In this document: piece after piece, positions 53,029 to 62,298 of the stretch
How the letters are laid out: the number at the start of each line of letters is the position of its first letter
Position numbering within the stretch: position 1 is the stretch's first letter
Assembly (NCBI RefSeq): GCF_001270495.1
Contig: NZ_LGUR01000241.1
Span: 62,001-126,000, forward strand
Length of the DNA: 64,000 bases
Direction of reading: 5' to 3'
Origin: Streptomyces viridochromogenes
GTDB taxonomy: Bacteria > Actinomycetota > Actinomycetes > Streptomycetales > Streptomycetaceae
The notes under the pieces: model-generated
Database searches by the model: none
What the model saw: only the letters and a program-made list of their open reading frames with translations
What the model was told of the DNA's origin: nothing
Translations under genes and position numbers: made by a program

Positions 53029-53584
53029 ACCAGGCCGGGCGACCACCTCCGCGAAGATCGTGGTGGCGGGTGGCTTCGGCGTGGGCAAGACCACGTTCGT
53101 CGGCGCGGTCTCGGAGATCAACCCGCTGCGCACCGAGGCCGTGATGACGTCCGCGAGCGCGGGTATCGACGACCTCACGCACACCGGGGACAAGACCACC
53201 ACCACGGTGGCCATGGACTTCGGTCGTATCACCCTGGACCAGGACCTGATCCTGTACCTGTTCGGCACCCCCGGTCAGGACCGCTTCTGGTTCATGTGGG
53301 ACGACCTCGTGCGCGGCGCCATCGGCGCCGTGGTCCTGGTGGACACCCGCCGTCTCGCCGACTGCTTCCCCGCGGTCGACTACTTCGAGAACAGCGGCCT
53401 GCCCTTCGTCATCGCCCTCAACGGCTTCGACGGACATCAGCCCTACACACCCGACGAGGTGCGCGAGGCGCTCCAGATCGGCCCGGACGCGCCGATCATC
53501 ACCACCGACGCCCGCCACCGGGCCGATGCCAAGAGTGCGCTGATCACGCTGGTGGAGCACGCGCTCATGGCCCGGCTGCGGTAG
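53009..53584 (+). CDS. cvnD: Conservon protein CvnD, small GTPase
   Basis: A 191-residue Ras-like/MglA-type GTP-binding protein: G1 GGFGVGKTTFVG near residue 22, switch region DKTTTTVAMDFG, G3 FGTPGQDRFWFMW near 90. The G4 position reads LNGFD rather than NKxD. GTG start within the end of cvnC. It is about 95 percent identical in protein to the second CvnD in this window. Confidence 0.94.
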   Translation: MDFASSEPGRATTSAKIVVAGGFGVGKTTFVGAVSEINPLRTEAVMTSASAGIDDLTHTGDKTTTTVAMDFGRITLDQDLILYLFGTPGQDRFWFMWDDLVRGAIGAVVLVDTRRLADCFPAVDYFENSGLPFVIALNGFDGHQPYTPDEVREALQIGPDAPIITTDARHRADAKSALITLVEHALMARLR

Positions 53585-53972
53585 ATCAAGTCAGTAGCGT
53601 CATACGGCAGTTGTCGTAGATGCCCCGGAGCCGACTGTGGCCTTTGACACGGTCGGCTCCCTTGTTCATAACGTTTCGGCAGAGGAATCGGGTGGTACGG
53701 CCACTCGTCGCGGTCAAGCGGTGTCGCTGCGCGCACGAACGCCCCGTCTTTTGACGGGGCTCGCTCTTTATGACCGTTTTATCTAGGGCTTACATCACTC
53801 GGAATCCTCCCCTTCCACTGTTTGGAAGAGCGCAGGCCGACGTGCTGGAATGCGAGAACTGCCCAATAGTCAAAGACGTACTCAGCAGTACTGCGTACTC
53901 CATGGCGAACTGGGCTCTGAGACACAGCGGCACATACGTAGGTGCCGACCCCGCCGGAAGGTTGTTGGTCGA
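53585..53972 (+). other. Intergenic region between the two conservons (388 bp)
   Basis: It holds a long imperfect hairpin at 53625-53661 (GGAGCCGAC / GTCGGCTCC), the terminator at 53741-53760 and a less GC-rich stretch 53761-53940, likely the promoter of the second conservon. A 68-codon open frame here ends in a GTGA overlap with cvnA2, but it has a TTA codon and poor GC bias and is not called. Confidence 0.6.
53741..53760 (+). terminator. Terminator of the first conservon
   Basis: A perfect 8-bp stem GCCCCGTC / GACGGGGC with a TTTT loop, followed by TCGCTCTTTAT. Confidence 0.75.
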
Positions 53973-56900
53973 GTGAGGCGAAGCAAGAGCAGTCCCGAGC
54001 CGTCGGCCCGGGGCAACTTCACCCCGCCGCCGCGCGGAGCGGCGCCCGCCCCTGTGCCCGGATCGGAACCAACGGCGGCGCCCGCCCCGAGCGGCGGCCG
54101 TCTCTCGCCGCGCAACTGGCGCGTGCCGACCCGGCTGAACGCGATCCTGCTCATACCCGTGCTGGTCGGCCTTGTCATGGGCGGCTTCCAGGTGAAGAGC
54201 TCGATCGACACCTGGCAGGAGGCCGAGGACGCGGAGAACACCGCGCGCCTGGTCGCCGCCGCCCTGACCTACGGCGACGCCCTGCTGGAGGAGCGCGACT
54301 CGACCGCCGCTCCCCTGCTCCAGGGCAAGGGCGAGGACGACCCGACGGTCGTGGCCGCCCGCAAGAAGACCGACGAGGCCGCCGACGCCTTCGACGTGGC
54401 CGCCCAGAACATGCCGGACCGGCCCAACCTGGTGCGCCGTCTGGAGCGCTTCCGTGAGGTCGAGCCCGATCTGACGGACCTCCGCGCGGCCGCCTACACC
54501 AACAAGCTCGCGGGCGTGGAGACCGAGGAGGGCTACGTCGCGGTCGAGCACCGGCTGCTGGAGTTCTCCAACGAGCTGGGCCTGGGCACCGGCAACATCA
54601 CCAGCTACGGCCGTACGGTCTACGCCATCTCGCTGACCAAGGGCGCGCTCTCCCTCCAGCGCTCCATCGGCATGCACATGCTGGTCAAGCCGGGCCCCAA
54701 GGCCTCGGACCTCGCCAAGCAGCGCGTGGCCCTCTCCTCGTACGCCTACCTGGAGGGCATCGCCATCCAGGAGTACCAGAGCGGTGGCACCGAGGCGGAC
54801 ATCCAGAAGCTCCAGGACGCCACGGCGCAGATCAAGGCCGACGGCGCCGCCATGGCCGCCGCGGCCAAGCAGAAGAACCCCGACTACGTGGCGCCGCCGG
54901 CCAACCCGACCACGACGGTCGGCCTGCTGGCCCAGCTCAGCTCCACGGACACCAGCGAGCGTGCGGCGCTCGCCCAGAAGGGCATCACCGCCGAGAACTG
55001 GTGGGCGGCCAACACCCTCAGGTACAACGCCTACCGCGACATCGAGAACGACCTCGCCGACACCGCGGTGAACGAGGCCTCCGTCATCTCCGACGACGCC
55101 AAGCGCGACGCCCTGATCACCGGTGCCGCCGTCGTGGTCGCGCTGCTCGCCGCGTTCATCCTGGCCGGCATGGTGGCCCGCCAGATGTCCCGCTCGATGC
55201 GCCAGCTGCGCAACGCCGCCTTCGGCATCGCCGAGCAGCGTCTGCCGATGCTGGTCGACCAGCTCTCGCGCACCGACCCGGGCCGCGTGGACACCCGCGT
55301 CCAGCCCATCCCGATCAACACCCGCGACGAGATCGGCGAGGTCGCCCGCGCCTTCGACCAGGTCCACCGCGAGGCCGTCCGGCTCGCCGCCGAGCAGGCC
55401 CTGCTGCGGGGCAACATCAACGCGATCTTCACCAACCTGTCGCGCCGCAACCAGTCGCTGATCGAGGGCCAGCTGACCCTGATCACCGACCTGGAGAACA
55501 ACGAGGCCGACCCGGACCAGCTGGAGAACCTCTTCAAGCTGGACCACCTGGCGACCCGTATGCGCCGCAACGGCGAGAACCTCCTCGTCCTCGCCGGCGA
55601 GGAGCCCGGCCGCCGCTGGGACCAGCCGGTTCCGCTGGTCGACGTCCTGCGCGCCGCCTCCTCCGAGGTGGAGCAGTACGAGCGCATCGAGCTGTCGGGC
55701 GTCCCGGAGGCCGAGATCCACGGCCGCGCCGTGACCGACCTCGTGCACCTGCTCGCCGAGCTGCTGGAGAACGCGACGACGTTCTCCTCCCCGCAGACCA
55801 AGGTTCGTGTCACCGCCACCCGTCTCCCCGACGGTCGGGTCATGATCGAGATCCACGACAAGGGCATCGGCCTCACCGCCGAGGACTTCGCCGACATCAA
55901 CCACAAGCTGGCCAACCCGCCGACCGTGGACGCCGCGATATCCCAGCGCATGGGCCTGTTCGTGGTCGGCCGGCTGTCCGACCGGCACGGCATCCGCGTC
56001 CAGCTGCGCCCCTCCGGCGAGCAGGCCGGCACCACCTCGCTGGTCATGCTGCCGGACGCGATCACGCACGGCGGTGGCGGCGAGCAGCAGCCGGCCCAGG
56101 ACGAGTTCACCGTCTCGCAGATCATCCCGGAGCAGCACTTCCAGGGTGAGAACTTCAACCAGCCGCAGATGCGCACGGCCGCCGAGCTGGGCTTCGACGA
56201 CAGCCGCTACGAGGTCCCGGACGACCTCCGCGACCTGGACCCCGTCGGCCGCTCCCTGATGCGCGAGGAGCGCCGGGCGGCCCTGGAGGCCCAGAACCAC
56301 GGCCAGCCGCCCGCCCTGGAGAACCCCGAGACCCCGGCGTACGACGAGTTCACCGGTCAGCCGGCCTACGACGACCGGGGCGGATTCCCCGGGCAGACCG
56401 GCGGGTACGACCCGCAGCCGGCGCAGCCGACGTACGAGGAACAGCGGCAGACGCAGTACGAGGAGCAGCAGCGCCCGTCGTACGACGACAGCTACTACGC
56501 GCCGAACGGCGGCCTGCCGCAGAACGACACCTTCTCGTCCAACGGCGGCTACCCCGAGCCCTCGTATCCGGAGCCGGTCCGCGAGGAGCCCGCCGCCGCG
56601 AGCGCCTCCGCCCCGGAGACCTTCCCGGCCTTCGAGCAGCGGCGTCACCAGGACGACTGGCCGCAGCAGAACGGCTACCCGAACGGGTACCAGGACCAGT
56701 ACTCTCCGGAAGCGGAATCTGCGCAGGCCGATGACGCGAACGAGCGGGACCGCGTAGGCTTCGACCGTCCGGGACCGGCCTCCGCCGCCGCCCACGCACT
56801 GACCGACGCCGGGCTCCCCCGCCGCGGATCCGGCGCGAGCGGCAGCAACGGCGGACGGTCCGTGCGGCAGGAGTCACCGGCCCCCACGCCGGAGAGCAAC

Positions 56901-57215
56901 GGCGACAGCAGCTGGCGTTCGGCGAACGACGACCGCTGGCAGCAGGCCTCGCAGCTCCGGAAGCCCAAGGCGGGCGGGGTCACCTCCTCCGGCCTGCCGA
57001 GGCGGGTCCCCAAGGCCAACCTGGTCGAGGGAGCCGCCGAGACCACCCCCCAGGGAGGTCCACAGATCTCCCGCGCTCCCGAGGACGTCCGGGGCAGGCT
57101 GAGCAACCTGCGCCGCGGTGTCCAGCGGGGACGCAGCGCGGGAAGTGAAACGAACGGCCAGGCCACTAGGAATCAACACAGTGGTCCTGACAGCACCTAC
57201 AACCAGGAGCGTTAG
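53973..57215 (+). CDS. cvnA: Conservon protein CvnA, sensor-kinase-like ATPase (second conservon)
   Basis: A 1080-residue paralogue of the first CvnA with the same layout: membrane segment at about 54-75 (LNAILLIPVLVGLVMGGFQV), external helical sensor to about 378, second segment 379-403, HAMP, then N-box LLAELLENATTF near 592, G1 DKGIGL near 628, and G2 GTTSLVMLP. The last about 380 residues are Gln/Tyr/Pro/Glu-rich. The ATPase part is close to that of CvnA1, while the outer sensor parts differ strongly, so the two conservons should read different signals. GTG 53973 (VRRSKSSPEP) with GGAAGG upstream. Confidence 0.9.
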   Translation: MRRSKSSPEPSARGNFTPPPRGAAPAPVPGSEPTAAPAPSGGRLSPRNWRVPTRLNAILLIPVLVGLVMGGFQVKSSIDTWQEAEDAENTARLVAAALTYGDALLEERDSTAAPLLQGKGEDDPTVVAARKKTDEAADAFDVAAQNMPDRPNLVRRLERFREVEPDLTDLRAAAYTNKLAGVETEEGYVAVEHRLLEFSNELGLGTGNITSYGRTVYAISLTKGALSLQRSIGMHMLVKPGPKASDLAKQRVALSSYAYLEGIAIQEYQSGGTEADIQKLQDATAQIKADGAAMAAAAKQKNPDYVAPPANPTTTVGLLAQLSSTDTSERAALAQKGITAENWWAANTLRYNAYRDIENDLADTAVNEASVISDDAKRDALITGAAVVVALLAAFILAGMVARQMSRSMRQLRNAAFGIAEQRLPMLVDQLSRTDPGRVDTRVQPIPINTRDEIGEVARAFDQVHREAVRLAAEQALLRGNINAIFTNLSRRNQSLIEGQLTLITDLENNEADPDQLENLFKLDHLATRMRRNGENLLVLAGEEPGRRWDQPVPLVDVLRAASSEVEQYERIELSGVPEAEIHGRAVTDLVHLLAELLENATTFSSPQTKVRVTATRLPDGRVMIEIHDKGIGLTAEDFADINHKLANPPTVDAAISQRMGLFVVGRLSDRHGIRVQLRPSGEQAGTTSLVMLPDAITHGGGGEQQPAQDEFTVSQIIPEQHFQGENFNQPQMRTAAELGFDDSRYEVPDDLRDLDPVGRSLMREERRAALEAQNHGQPPALENPETPAYDEFTGQPAYDDRGGFPGQTGGYDPQPAQPTYEEQRQTQYEEQQRPSYDDSYYAPNGGLPQNDTFSSNGGYPEPSYPEPVREEPAAASASAPETFPAFEQRRHQDDWPQQNGYPNGYQDQYSPEAESAQADDANERDRVGFDRPGPASAAAHALTDAGLPRRGSGASGSNGGRSVRQESPAPTPESNGDSSWRSANDDRWQQASQLRKPKAGGVTSSGLPRRVPKANLVEGAAETTPQGGPQISRAPEDVRGRLSNLRRGVQRGRSAGSETNGQATRNQHSGPDSTYNQER

Positions 57216-57216
57216 T

Positions 57217-57639
57217 GTGAGCCCGATGAGCCAGGCGGCACAGAACCTGAACTGGTTGATCACCAACTTCGTGGACAACACCCCCGGGGTGTCACACACG
57301 GTGGTGGTCTCCGCCGACGGACTCCTTCTGGCGATGTCCGAAGGGTTTCCGCGCGACCGCGCCGACCAGCTCGCGGCCGTCGCCTCCGGTCTGACCTCGC
57401 TGACCGCGGGAGCCTCGCGGATCTTCGAGGGCGGCAGCGTGAACCAGACGGTTGTGGAGATGGAGCGGGGATTCCTGTTCATCATGTCCATCTCCGACGG
57501 ATCGTCACTCGCGGTTCTCGCCCACCCCGAGGCAGACATCGGCCTCATTGGGTACGAGATGGCGCTCCTGGTCGACCGTGCCGGTACGGTCCTGACTCCG
57601 GATCTGCGTGCGGAGCTCCAAGGCAGCCTGCTCAACTAA
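57217..57639 (+). CDS. cvnB: Conservon protein CvnB (second), roadblock/LC7 domain
   Basis: A 140-residue roadblock/LC7 protein nearly identical to the first CvnB. GTG 57217 lies one base after the cvnA stop, with GGAGCG upstream. It should bridge CvnA and CvnD. Confidence 0.94.
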   Translation: MSPMSQAAQNLNWLITNFVDNTPGVSHTVVVSADGLLLAMSEGFPRDRADQLAAVASGLTSLTAGASRIFEGGSVNQTVVEMERGFLFIMSISDGSSLAVLAHPEADIGLIGYEMALLVDRAGTVLTPDLRAELQGSLLN

Positions 57640-57734
57640 CAGACAGTCGGTGCGTTTTGGCGTCCCGTAGCCGTAAGGTTTCGGGACGCGGCTCCACATG
57701 ATGGGTGCCAGGCACAGTCGGAGGAGGAGAGAAA

Positions 57735-58313
57735 GTGGCAACACCCCCAGGCGGTTCATCGTCGGGTAATTGGTCGTACGGCCCCGGCCAGGGCCAGAAC
57801 GACGGTTCCCAGAACCCGAACCGTTACAACTTCCCCTCCACGCCGAGCCAGCGGCAGCCGTACGCTCCCCAGGGTCCCGGACCCTCGCCGTACGACCAGC
57901 CGCCGGCGCCGCGCATCCAGCCGGTGCAGCCGCAGCGACGCGCCCCTGAGCCCGCGCCCGCCGGGTCGTCGAACAACCCCCTGGTGCGCCCGTACGCCAT
58001 GACCGGCGGCCGGACGCGCCCGCGCTACCAGCTCGCCATCGAGGCGCTGGTGCACACCACCGCGCAGCCGCACCAGATGCAGGGCCAGTTGCCCGAGCAT
58101 CAGCGGATCTGCAACCTCTGCCGTGAGATCAAGTCGGTCGCCGAGGTCTCGGCCCTGCTGACGATCCCTCTCGGCGTGGCCAGGATCCTCGTCGCCGACT
58201 TGGCGGAGGCGGGCCTGGTCGCCATCCATCAGCCGGGCGGCGACGAGAACGCCGGCGGCCAGCCAGACGTGACACTGCTCGAAAGGGTGCTCAGTGGACT
58301 TCGCAAGCTCTAG
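57735..58313 (+). CDS. cvnC: Conservon protein CvnC (second), DUF742 with long N-terminus
   Basis: A 192-residue DUF742 protein. The C-terminal 125 residues match the first CvnC, and the first about 65 are an added Pro/Gln/Gly-rich, probably disordered stretch (GPGQGQNDGSQNPN). GTG 57735 follows GGAGGAGAG. It overlaps cvnD by 20 bp. Confidence 0.92.
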   Translation: MATPPGGSSSGNWSYGPGQGQNDGSQNPNRYNFPSTPSQRQPYAPQGPGPSPYDQPPAPRIQPVQPQRRAPEPAPAGSSNNPLVRPYAMTGGRTRPRYQLAIEALVHTTAQPHQMQGQLPEHQRICNLCREIKSVAEVSALLTIPLGVARILVADLAEAGLVAIHQPGGDENAGGQPDVTLLERVLSGLRKL

Positions 58314-58875
58314 CGGCGGTCCTTCCCGCTCCACCACCTCGGCGAAGATCGTGGTGGCGGGTGGCTTCGGCGTGGGCAAGACCACGTTCGTCGGGGCCGT
58401 CTCGGAGATCAACCCGCTGCGTACCGAGGCCGTCATGACGTCAGCTTCGGCGGGCATCGACGACCTCACTCACACCGGAGACAAGACGACCACGACGGTC
58501 GCCATGGACTTCGGTCGTATCACCCTGGACCAGGACCTGATCCTGTACCTCTTCGGTACGCCCGGCCAGGACCGCTTCTGGTTCATGTGGGACGACCTCG
58601 TGCGTGGCGCCATCGGCGCGATCGTCCTGGTGGACACCCGCCGTCTCGCCGACTGCTTCCCCGCGGTCGACTACTTCGAGAACAGCGGCCTGCCCTTCGT
58701 CATCGCCCTGAACGGCTTCGACGGCAACCAGCCGTACAACCCGGACGAGGTCCGTGAGGCCCTCCAGATCGGTCCGGACACCCCGATCATCACGACGGAC
58801 GCGCGGCATCGGGCTGACGCGAAGTCGGCGCTGATCACGCTGGTCGAGCACGCGTTGATGGCGCGGCTGCGGTAG
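58294..58875 (+). CDS. cvnD: Conservon protein CvnD (second), small GTPase
   Basis: A 193-residue GTPase with GGFGVGKTTFVG, DKTTTTVAMDFG and FGTPGQDRFWFMW; again LNGFD at G4. It differs from the first CvnD at a handful of positions only (N-terminal linker, IGAIV, GNQPYN, GPDTP). GTG start inside cvnC. Confidence 0.94.
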   Translation: MDFASSSGGPSRSTTSAKIVVAGGFGVGKTTFVGAVSEINPLRTEAVMTSASAGIDDLTHTGDKTTTTVAMDFGRITLDQDLILYLFGTPGQDRFWFMWDDLVRGAIGAIVLVDTRRLADCFPAVDYFENSGLPFVIALNGFDGNQPYNPDEVREALQIGPDTPIITTDARHRADAKSALITLVEHALMARLR

Positions 58876-58965
58876 TCCCGCGACTTCGGCACGTTTCGGT
58901 TGCGGCCCTCGTTCCTCCTGTGGGAGGGATGGGGGCCGTAAGTCGTTTCGGGAGGGGAGCCGAGG

Positions 58966-61900
58966 GTGATCGCGGAGACGGCCGCATTACGGCTGGGCAC
59001 GACTGTGGCGAACACGGCGGCGCAGATCTGGCTCGGGGGCAAGCGGCGTGATCAGGAACGCCACCTGTCCCTTGAGGAGTTGGCCCGGGTGCGGGTGCCC
59101 GGCGTGAAGTTCTCACGGAGTGTGAAGCGGCAGTTCGAGCAGATCGCCGACGCGGTGTTCGACCGTCTGGAGCCGTTCCTGGAGCACGAGTTCAGGGGAC
59201 TGGAGGAGTCCGGGCGGCAGGCCGTGATCGACGCCGTGTGCGACACGTTCGCGGCGGCGGACCTCTCCGACGAGGCGCTGCTCGCGGCGGACGCCCAGCC
59301 GGCCGAACTGATCCGGCGGATCACCCGGTCCGGGCGGGCCCCGGTGGGGCTGGGCGAGGCGGAAGGCCGCTTGTACGAGCGGCTGTTCACCGAGTGCGTG
59401 GAGTACTACGTCCGGATCGTGCGCGGGCTGCCGGTGTTCGAGGAGCGGGCGGCGGCGGAGCTGCTGGTGCGGACCTCCACCCTGGGCGGCGAGGTGGCCC
59501 GCGTCCTCGAACGGCTCCCGGACCGCTCCCTGTTCGCCCCGGACGGCACGGACCAGGACACCGCGTTCCGGCGCCGCTATCTGGAGCTGGTCAGCGAGAG
59601 CCTGGACGAGGTGGAGCTGTTCCGGCGCACCTCCGACCGCGCGGCCGCCCAGGTACGGCTGTCGGTGGCGTACGTCAGTCTGCGCGCCACCGGGGACGAC
59701 GGCGCGTGGCGGCGTACGGCGCGCTCACTGCCCCGTCTGCGGGCCGACATGAGCGACTGGGAGACCGCGGACGTCGAGGGCTCCGGGATGCGCGTGGAGG
59801 CCGCCTTGCGTGGTTCCTCCCGGGTCCTGCTGCGCGGCGAGGCGGGCTCGGGCAAGACCACGTTGCTGCGCTGGCTGGCGGTCACGGCGGCACGGGGCGC
59901 CTTCACGGGCGAGCTGACGGACTGGAACGGCCTCACGCCGGTGTTCGTGAAGCTGCGCGAGTACAGCGGCCGTACGCTGCCCGCGCCGGAGGCCATGCTC
60001 GACGGTGTGGCCTCGCCGCTGACCGGGATCATGCCCAGGGGCTGGGTGGAACGCCGGCTCGACAGCGGCCGGGCGCTGCTGCTGATCGACGGCGTGGACG
60101 AACTGCTCGACCGGGAGCGGCGGGCGGTACGGGACTGGCTGCGCCGGCTGCTGTCGACGTACGGGGACGTGCGGGTGGTGGTGACCTCGCGTCCTGCGGC
60201 CGCGGGGGCGGACTGGCTGCGGCGGGAGGACTTCGCGGCGCTGCATCTGGACCGTATGACACCGCCGGACCTCGCGGCGTTCGTCCGGCAGTGGCATCAG
60301 GCGGTGCGGGAGCTGGGCGACGAGTTGCCGTGCACGGTGGACGAACTCCCGCAGTACGAGCAGTCGTTGCTGACGAGCCTGAAGGACCGGGCGCATCTTC
60401 AGTCGCTGGCGGGGACGCCGTTGCTGGCGGCGATGCTGTGCGCCATGCATCTGAACCGGGGGCGGCAACTGCCCCGGGACCGGATGGAGTTGTACCGCAG
60501 TGCGCTGCACACGCTGGTCCACGACCGGGACGCCCACCGCAATGTGCCGAGCGCGGTGGACAGCGCGTTGAGCCTGGGCGACAAGCTGATCCTGCTGCGG
60601 GACCTGGCGTGGCGGCTGTCGGACAACAACCGCAGCGAGATCTCGCTGGAGCAGGCCGCGGTTCATGTGGGCGCGCGACTCAGGGCGATGCGGCATCTGG
60701 AGCCGATGGACGGCGAGGCGGTACTGCGGCAGTTGCGGGACCGGTCGGGGCTGCTCCGCTCCCCCGCGCAGGAGCGGCTGGACTTCGTGCACCGGACCTT
60801 CCAGGAGTACCTCGCCGCGGAGGAGGCCGCCGAGGAGGACCGGATGGGGAATCTGGTCGGGCGGGCGCATCTGGACCTGTGGCGGGAGACCGTCATCATG
60901 GCGGCGGGGCACGCGAACGCCCGTCAGCGGGAGGAACTGATCGGCGGGATCCTGGACCGGGCGGAGGAGGAACCTCGGCACGCGCGGGCGTTGCGGTTGG
61001 TGGCGGCGTCCTGCCAGGAGACGTTGCCGTCGGTGTCGGAGGCGTTGGCGGAGCGGCTGGAGGACGCTCTCTCAGCGCTGCTTCCGCCCCGCAGGAAGAC
61101 AGACCCGCCCTCGCTGGCAGCGGTGGGGCCGAGCCTGCTGCGGAACCTGCCGCGGGCCGGTGGGGAGCTGACCGAGCGGGCGGCGGCGCAGACCGTGCGC
61201 ACGGCCGCGCTGATCGGCGGGGAGGAGGCGTTGGAGGTACTGGAGGGGTTCACGGGCGACGGCCGCCATGAGGTGATCCTTGAACTCATCGAGGCCTGGG
61301 CGTATTTCGAGGCGGACGCCTATGCGGACCGGATCCTTTCGCGGGTGCCGCTCGGCGGCCACCTCGTGAAACTCACGCACTCCGCCCAACGACGGGCCGC
61401 GTCCCGGTTGAGATCGCTCACCGACCTGTCCATCCGGTACCCCTTCACGGAGTTCGCGGCAGTGGGCGACCTGCCGCCCCTGACGGATCTCTCCGCGTTC
61501 CGGCTGCGCGGTGAGGTCGACCTCCGGGCGCTCCGGAACCACCCCGGCCTGAAGTACCTCGGCCTCAGAGGCGACAACATGTCGCTGAGGCACCTCGCCG
61601 TACTGGCGGAGCTGCCGAATCTGCTGTACCTGTTCCTGGACGTCAGCGACACCCCGGACCTGGACAGCCTACGGATGGGGCCGCGGCTCACCCACCTGTC
61701 GTTGTGGGACGTGAGCGCGGCCACCGACCTGACTCACTTCGGGGACTGCTCCGGTCCGTGGCGGCTCACGCTGACCACCAAGGAGGTATGTCTGCCCAAG
61801 GGCCTGCACGTGGTGGCCGCACTGCCCGAGTTGAGCCTGACCCTCCACACCATCGATGTCGACGCGTGGCTGAAGTCGCCCGGGTTCACCCCGCCCAAGG

Positions 61901-61986
61901 TGAAGCGACTCAGCCTCTACGACTGTGTCCTCCCCGCCGACCGCGACGCCCTGGACTTCCCCGGCGTCGACGTCAGCATCCACTGA
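58966..61986 (+). CDS. NACHT-domain STAND NTPase (NLR-like)
   Basis: A 1006-residue signal-transduction NTPase. An N-terminal helical region (1-280) precedes NACHT: Walker A GEAGSGKTT at residues 291-299, Walker B LLLIDGVDEL near 371-380, sensor VVVTSRP near 405 and a winged-helix part with FVHRTFQEYLAAEEA near 608. The C-terminal 170 residues show leucine-rich-repeat-like strands (LKYLGLRGDN, LTHLSLWDVS, VKRLSLYDC). No effector domain is obvious at either end. Bacterial NACHT proteins include anti-phage immune sensors, so a defence role is possible but unproven. GTG 58966 follows GGGAGGGGAG. It stands alone 90 bp after cvnD2 and ends at a terminator. Confidence 0.9.
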   Translation: MIAETAALRLGTTVANTAAQIWLGGKRRDQERHLSLEELARVRVPGVKFSRSVKRQFEQIADAVFDRLEPFLEHEFRGLEESGRQAVIDAVCDTFAAADLSDEALLAADAQPAELIRRITRSGRAPVGLGEAEGRLYERLFTECVEYYVRIVRGLPVFEERAAAELLVRTSTLGGEVARVLERLPDRSLFAPDGTDQDTAFRRRYLELVSESLDEVELFRRTSDRAAAQVRLSVAYVSLRATGDDGAWRRTARSLPRLRADMSDWETADVEGSGMRVEAALRGSSRVLLRGEAGSGKTTLLRWLAVTAARGAFTGELTDWNGLTPVFVKLREYSGRTLPAPEAMLDGVASPLTGIMPRGWVERRLDSGRALLLIDGVDELLDRERRAVRDWLRRLLSTYGDVRVVVTSRPAAAGADWLRREDFAALHLDRMTPPDLAAFVRQWHQAVRELGDELPCTVDELPQYEQSLLTSLKDRAHLQSLAGTPLLAAMLCAMHLNRGRQLPRDRMELYRSALHTLVHDRDAHRNVPSAVDSALSLGDKLILLRDLAWRLSDNNRSEISLEQAAVHVGARLRAMRHLEPMDGEAVLRQLRDRSGLLRSPAQERLDFVHRTFQEYLAAEEAAEEDRMGNLVGRAHLDLWRETVIMAAGHANARQREELIGGILDRAEEEPRHARALRLVAASCQETLPSVSEALAERLEDALSALLPPRRKTDPPSLAAVGPSLLRNLPRAGGELTERAAAQTVRTAALIGGEEALEVLEGFTGDGRHEVILELIEAWAYFEADAYADRILSRVPLGGHLVKLTHSAQRRAASRLRSLTDLSIRYPFTEFAAVGDLPPLTDLSAFRLRGEVDLRALRNHPGLKYLGLRGDNMSLRHLAVLAELPNLLYLFLDVSDTPDLDSLRMGPRLTHLSLWDVSAATDLTHFGDCSGPWRLTLTTKEVCLPKGLHVVAALPELSLTLHTIDVDAWLKSPGFTPPKVKRLSLYDCVLPADRDALDFPGVDVSIH

Positions 61987-61993
61987 ACGCACA

Positions 61994-62033
61994 CCACGGC
62001 CCCGCCCTCCCACCCGGGAGAACGGGGCCGTGG
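61994..62033. terminator. Bidirectional terminator, NACHT gene / accE
   Basis: An 11-bp perfect stem CCACGGCCCCG / CGGGGCCGTGG with an inner CTCC/GGAG stem, between convergent genes. Confidence 0.9.
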
Positions 62034-62046
62034 CCACACTCAGAAC

Positions 62047-62241
62047 TCAGCGCCAGCTGTGCGGGGCCCGGAAGCCCGGCTCGCGCTCCAGGCGGCGCCA
62101 GCCCGCCTTCGCCCTGCCTCGGTGGGCCGGGGCGGGGTCGGACGGCTGGGCGGCGGCGCGGGCCAGGAGGATCGCCGTGATGGCGGCGACTTCCTCGGGC
62201 TCGGCGTGGCCCTTCTCGACGCGGATGTCAGGGGTGCTCAT
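62047..62241 (-). CDS. accE: Acyl-CoA carboxylase epsilon subunit
   Basis: A 64-residue subunit of the actinobacterial acyl-CoA carboxylase complex, which stabilises the alpha-beta assembly. It has the family pattern IRVEKGHAEPEEVAAITAIL at the N-terminus, an Ala/Pro linker, and the ending GWRRLEREPGFRAPHSWR. It lies 57 bp downstream of accB on the same strand, as in S. coelicolor. Confidence 0.92.
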   Translation of the reverse strand: MSTPDIRVEKGHAEPEEVAAITAILLARAAAQPSDPAPAHRGRAKAGWRRLEREPGFRAPHSWR

Positions 62242-62298
62242 AGGTCACAGTCTCCGTGAGAGAGGTTTCCGCGGGGGTACCGCGAATGATCCGCTGGG

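Noticed and set aside
53770..53976. 68-codon frame ending in a GTGA overlap with cvnA2
   Set aside because: It contains a TTA codon, has poor third-position GC and no ribosome site; it lies in the AT-richer promoter stretch.
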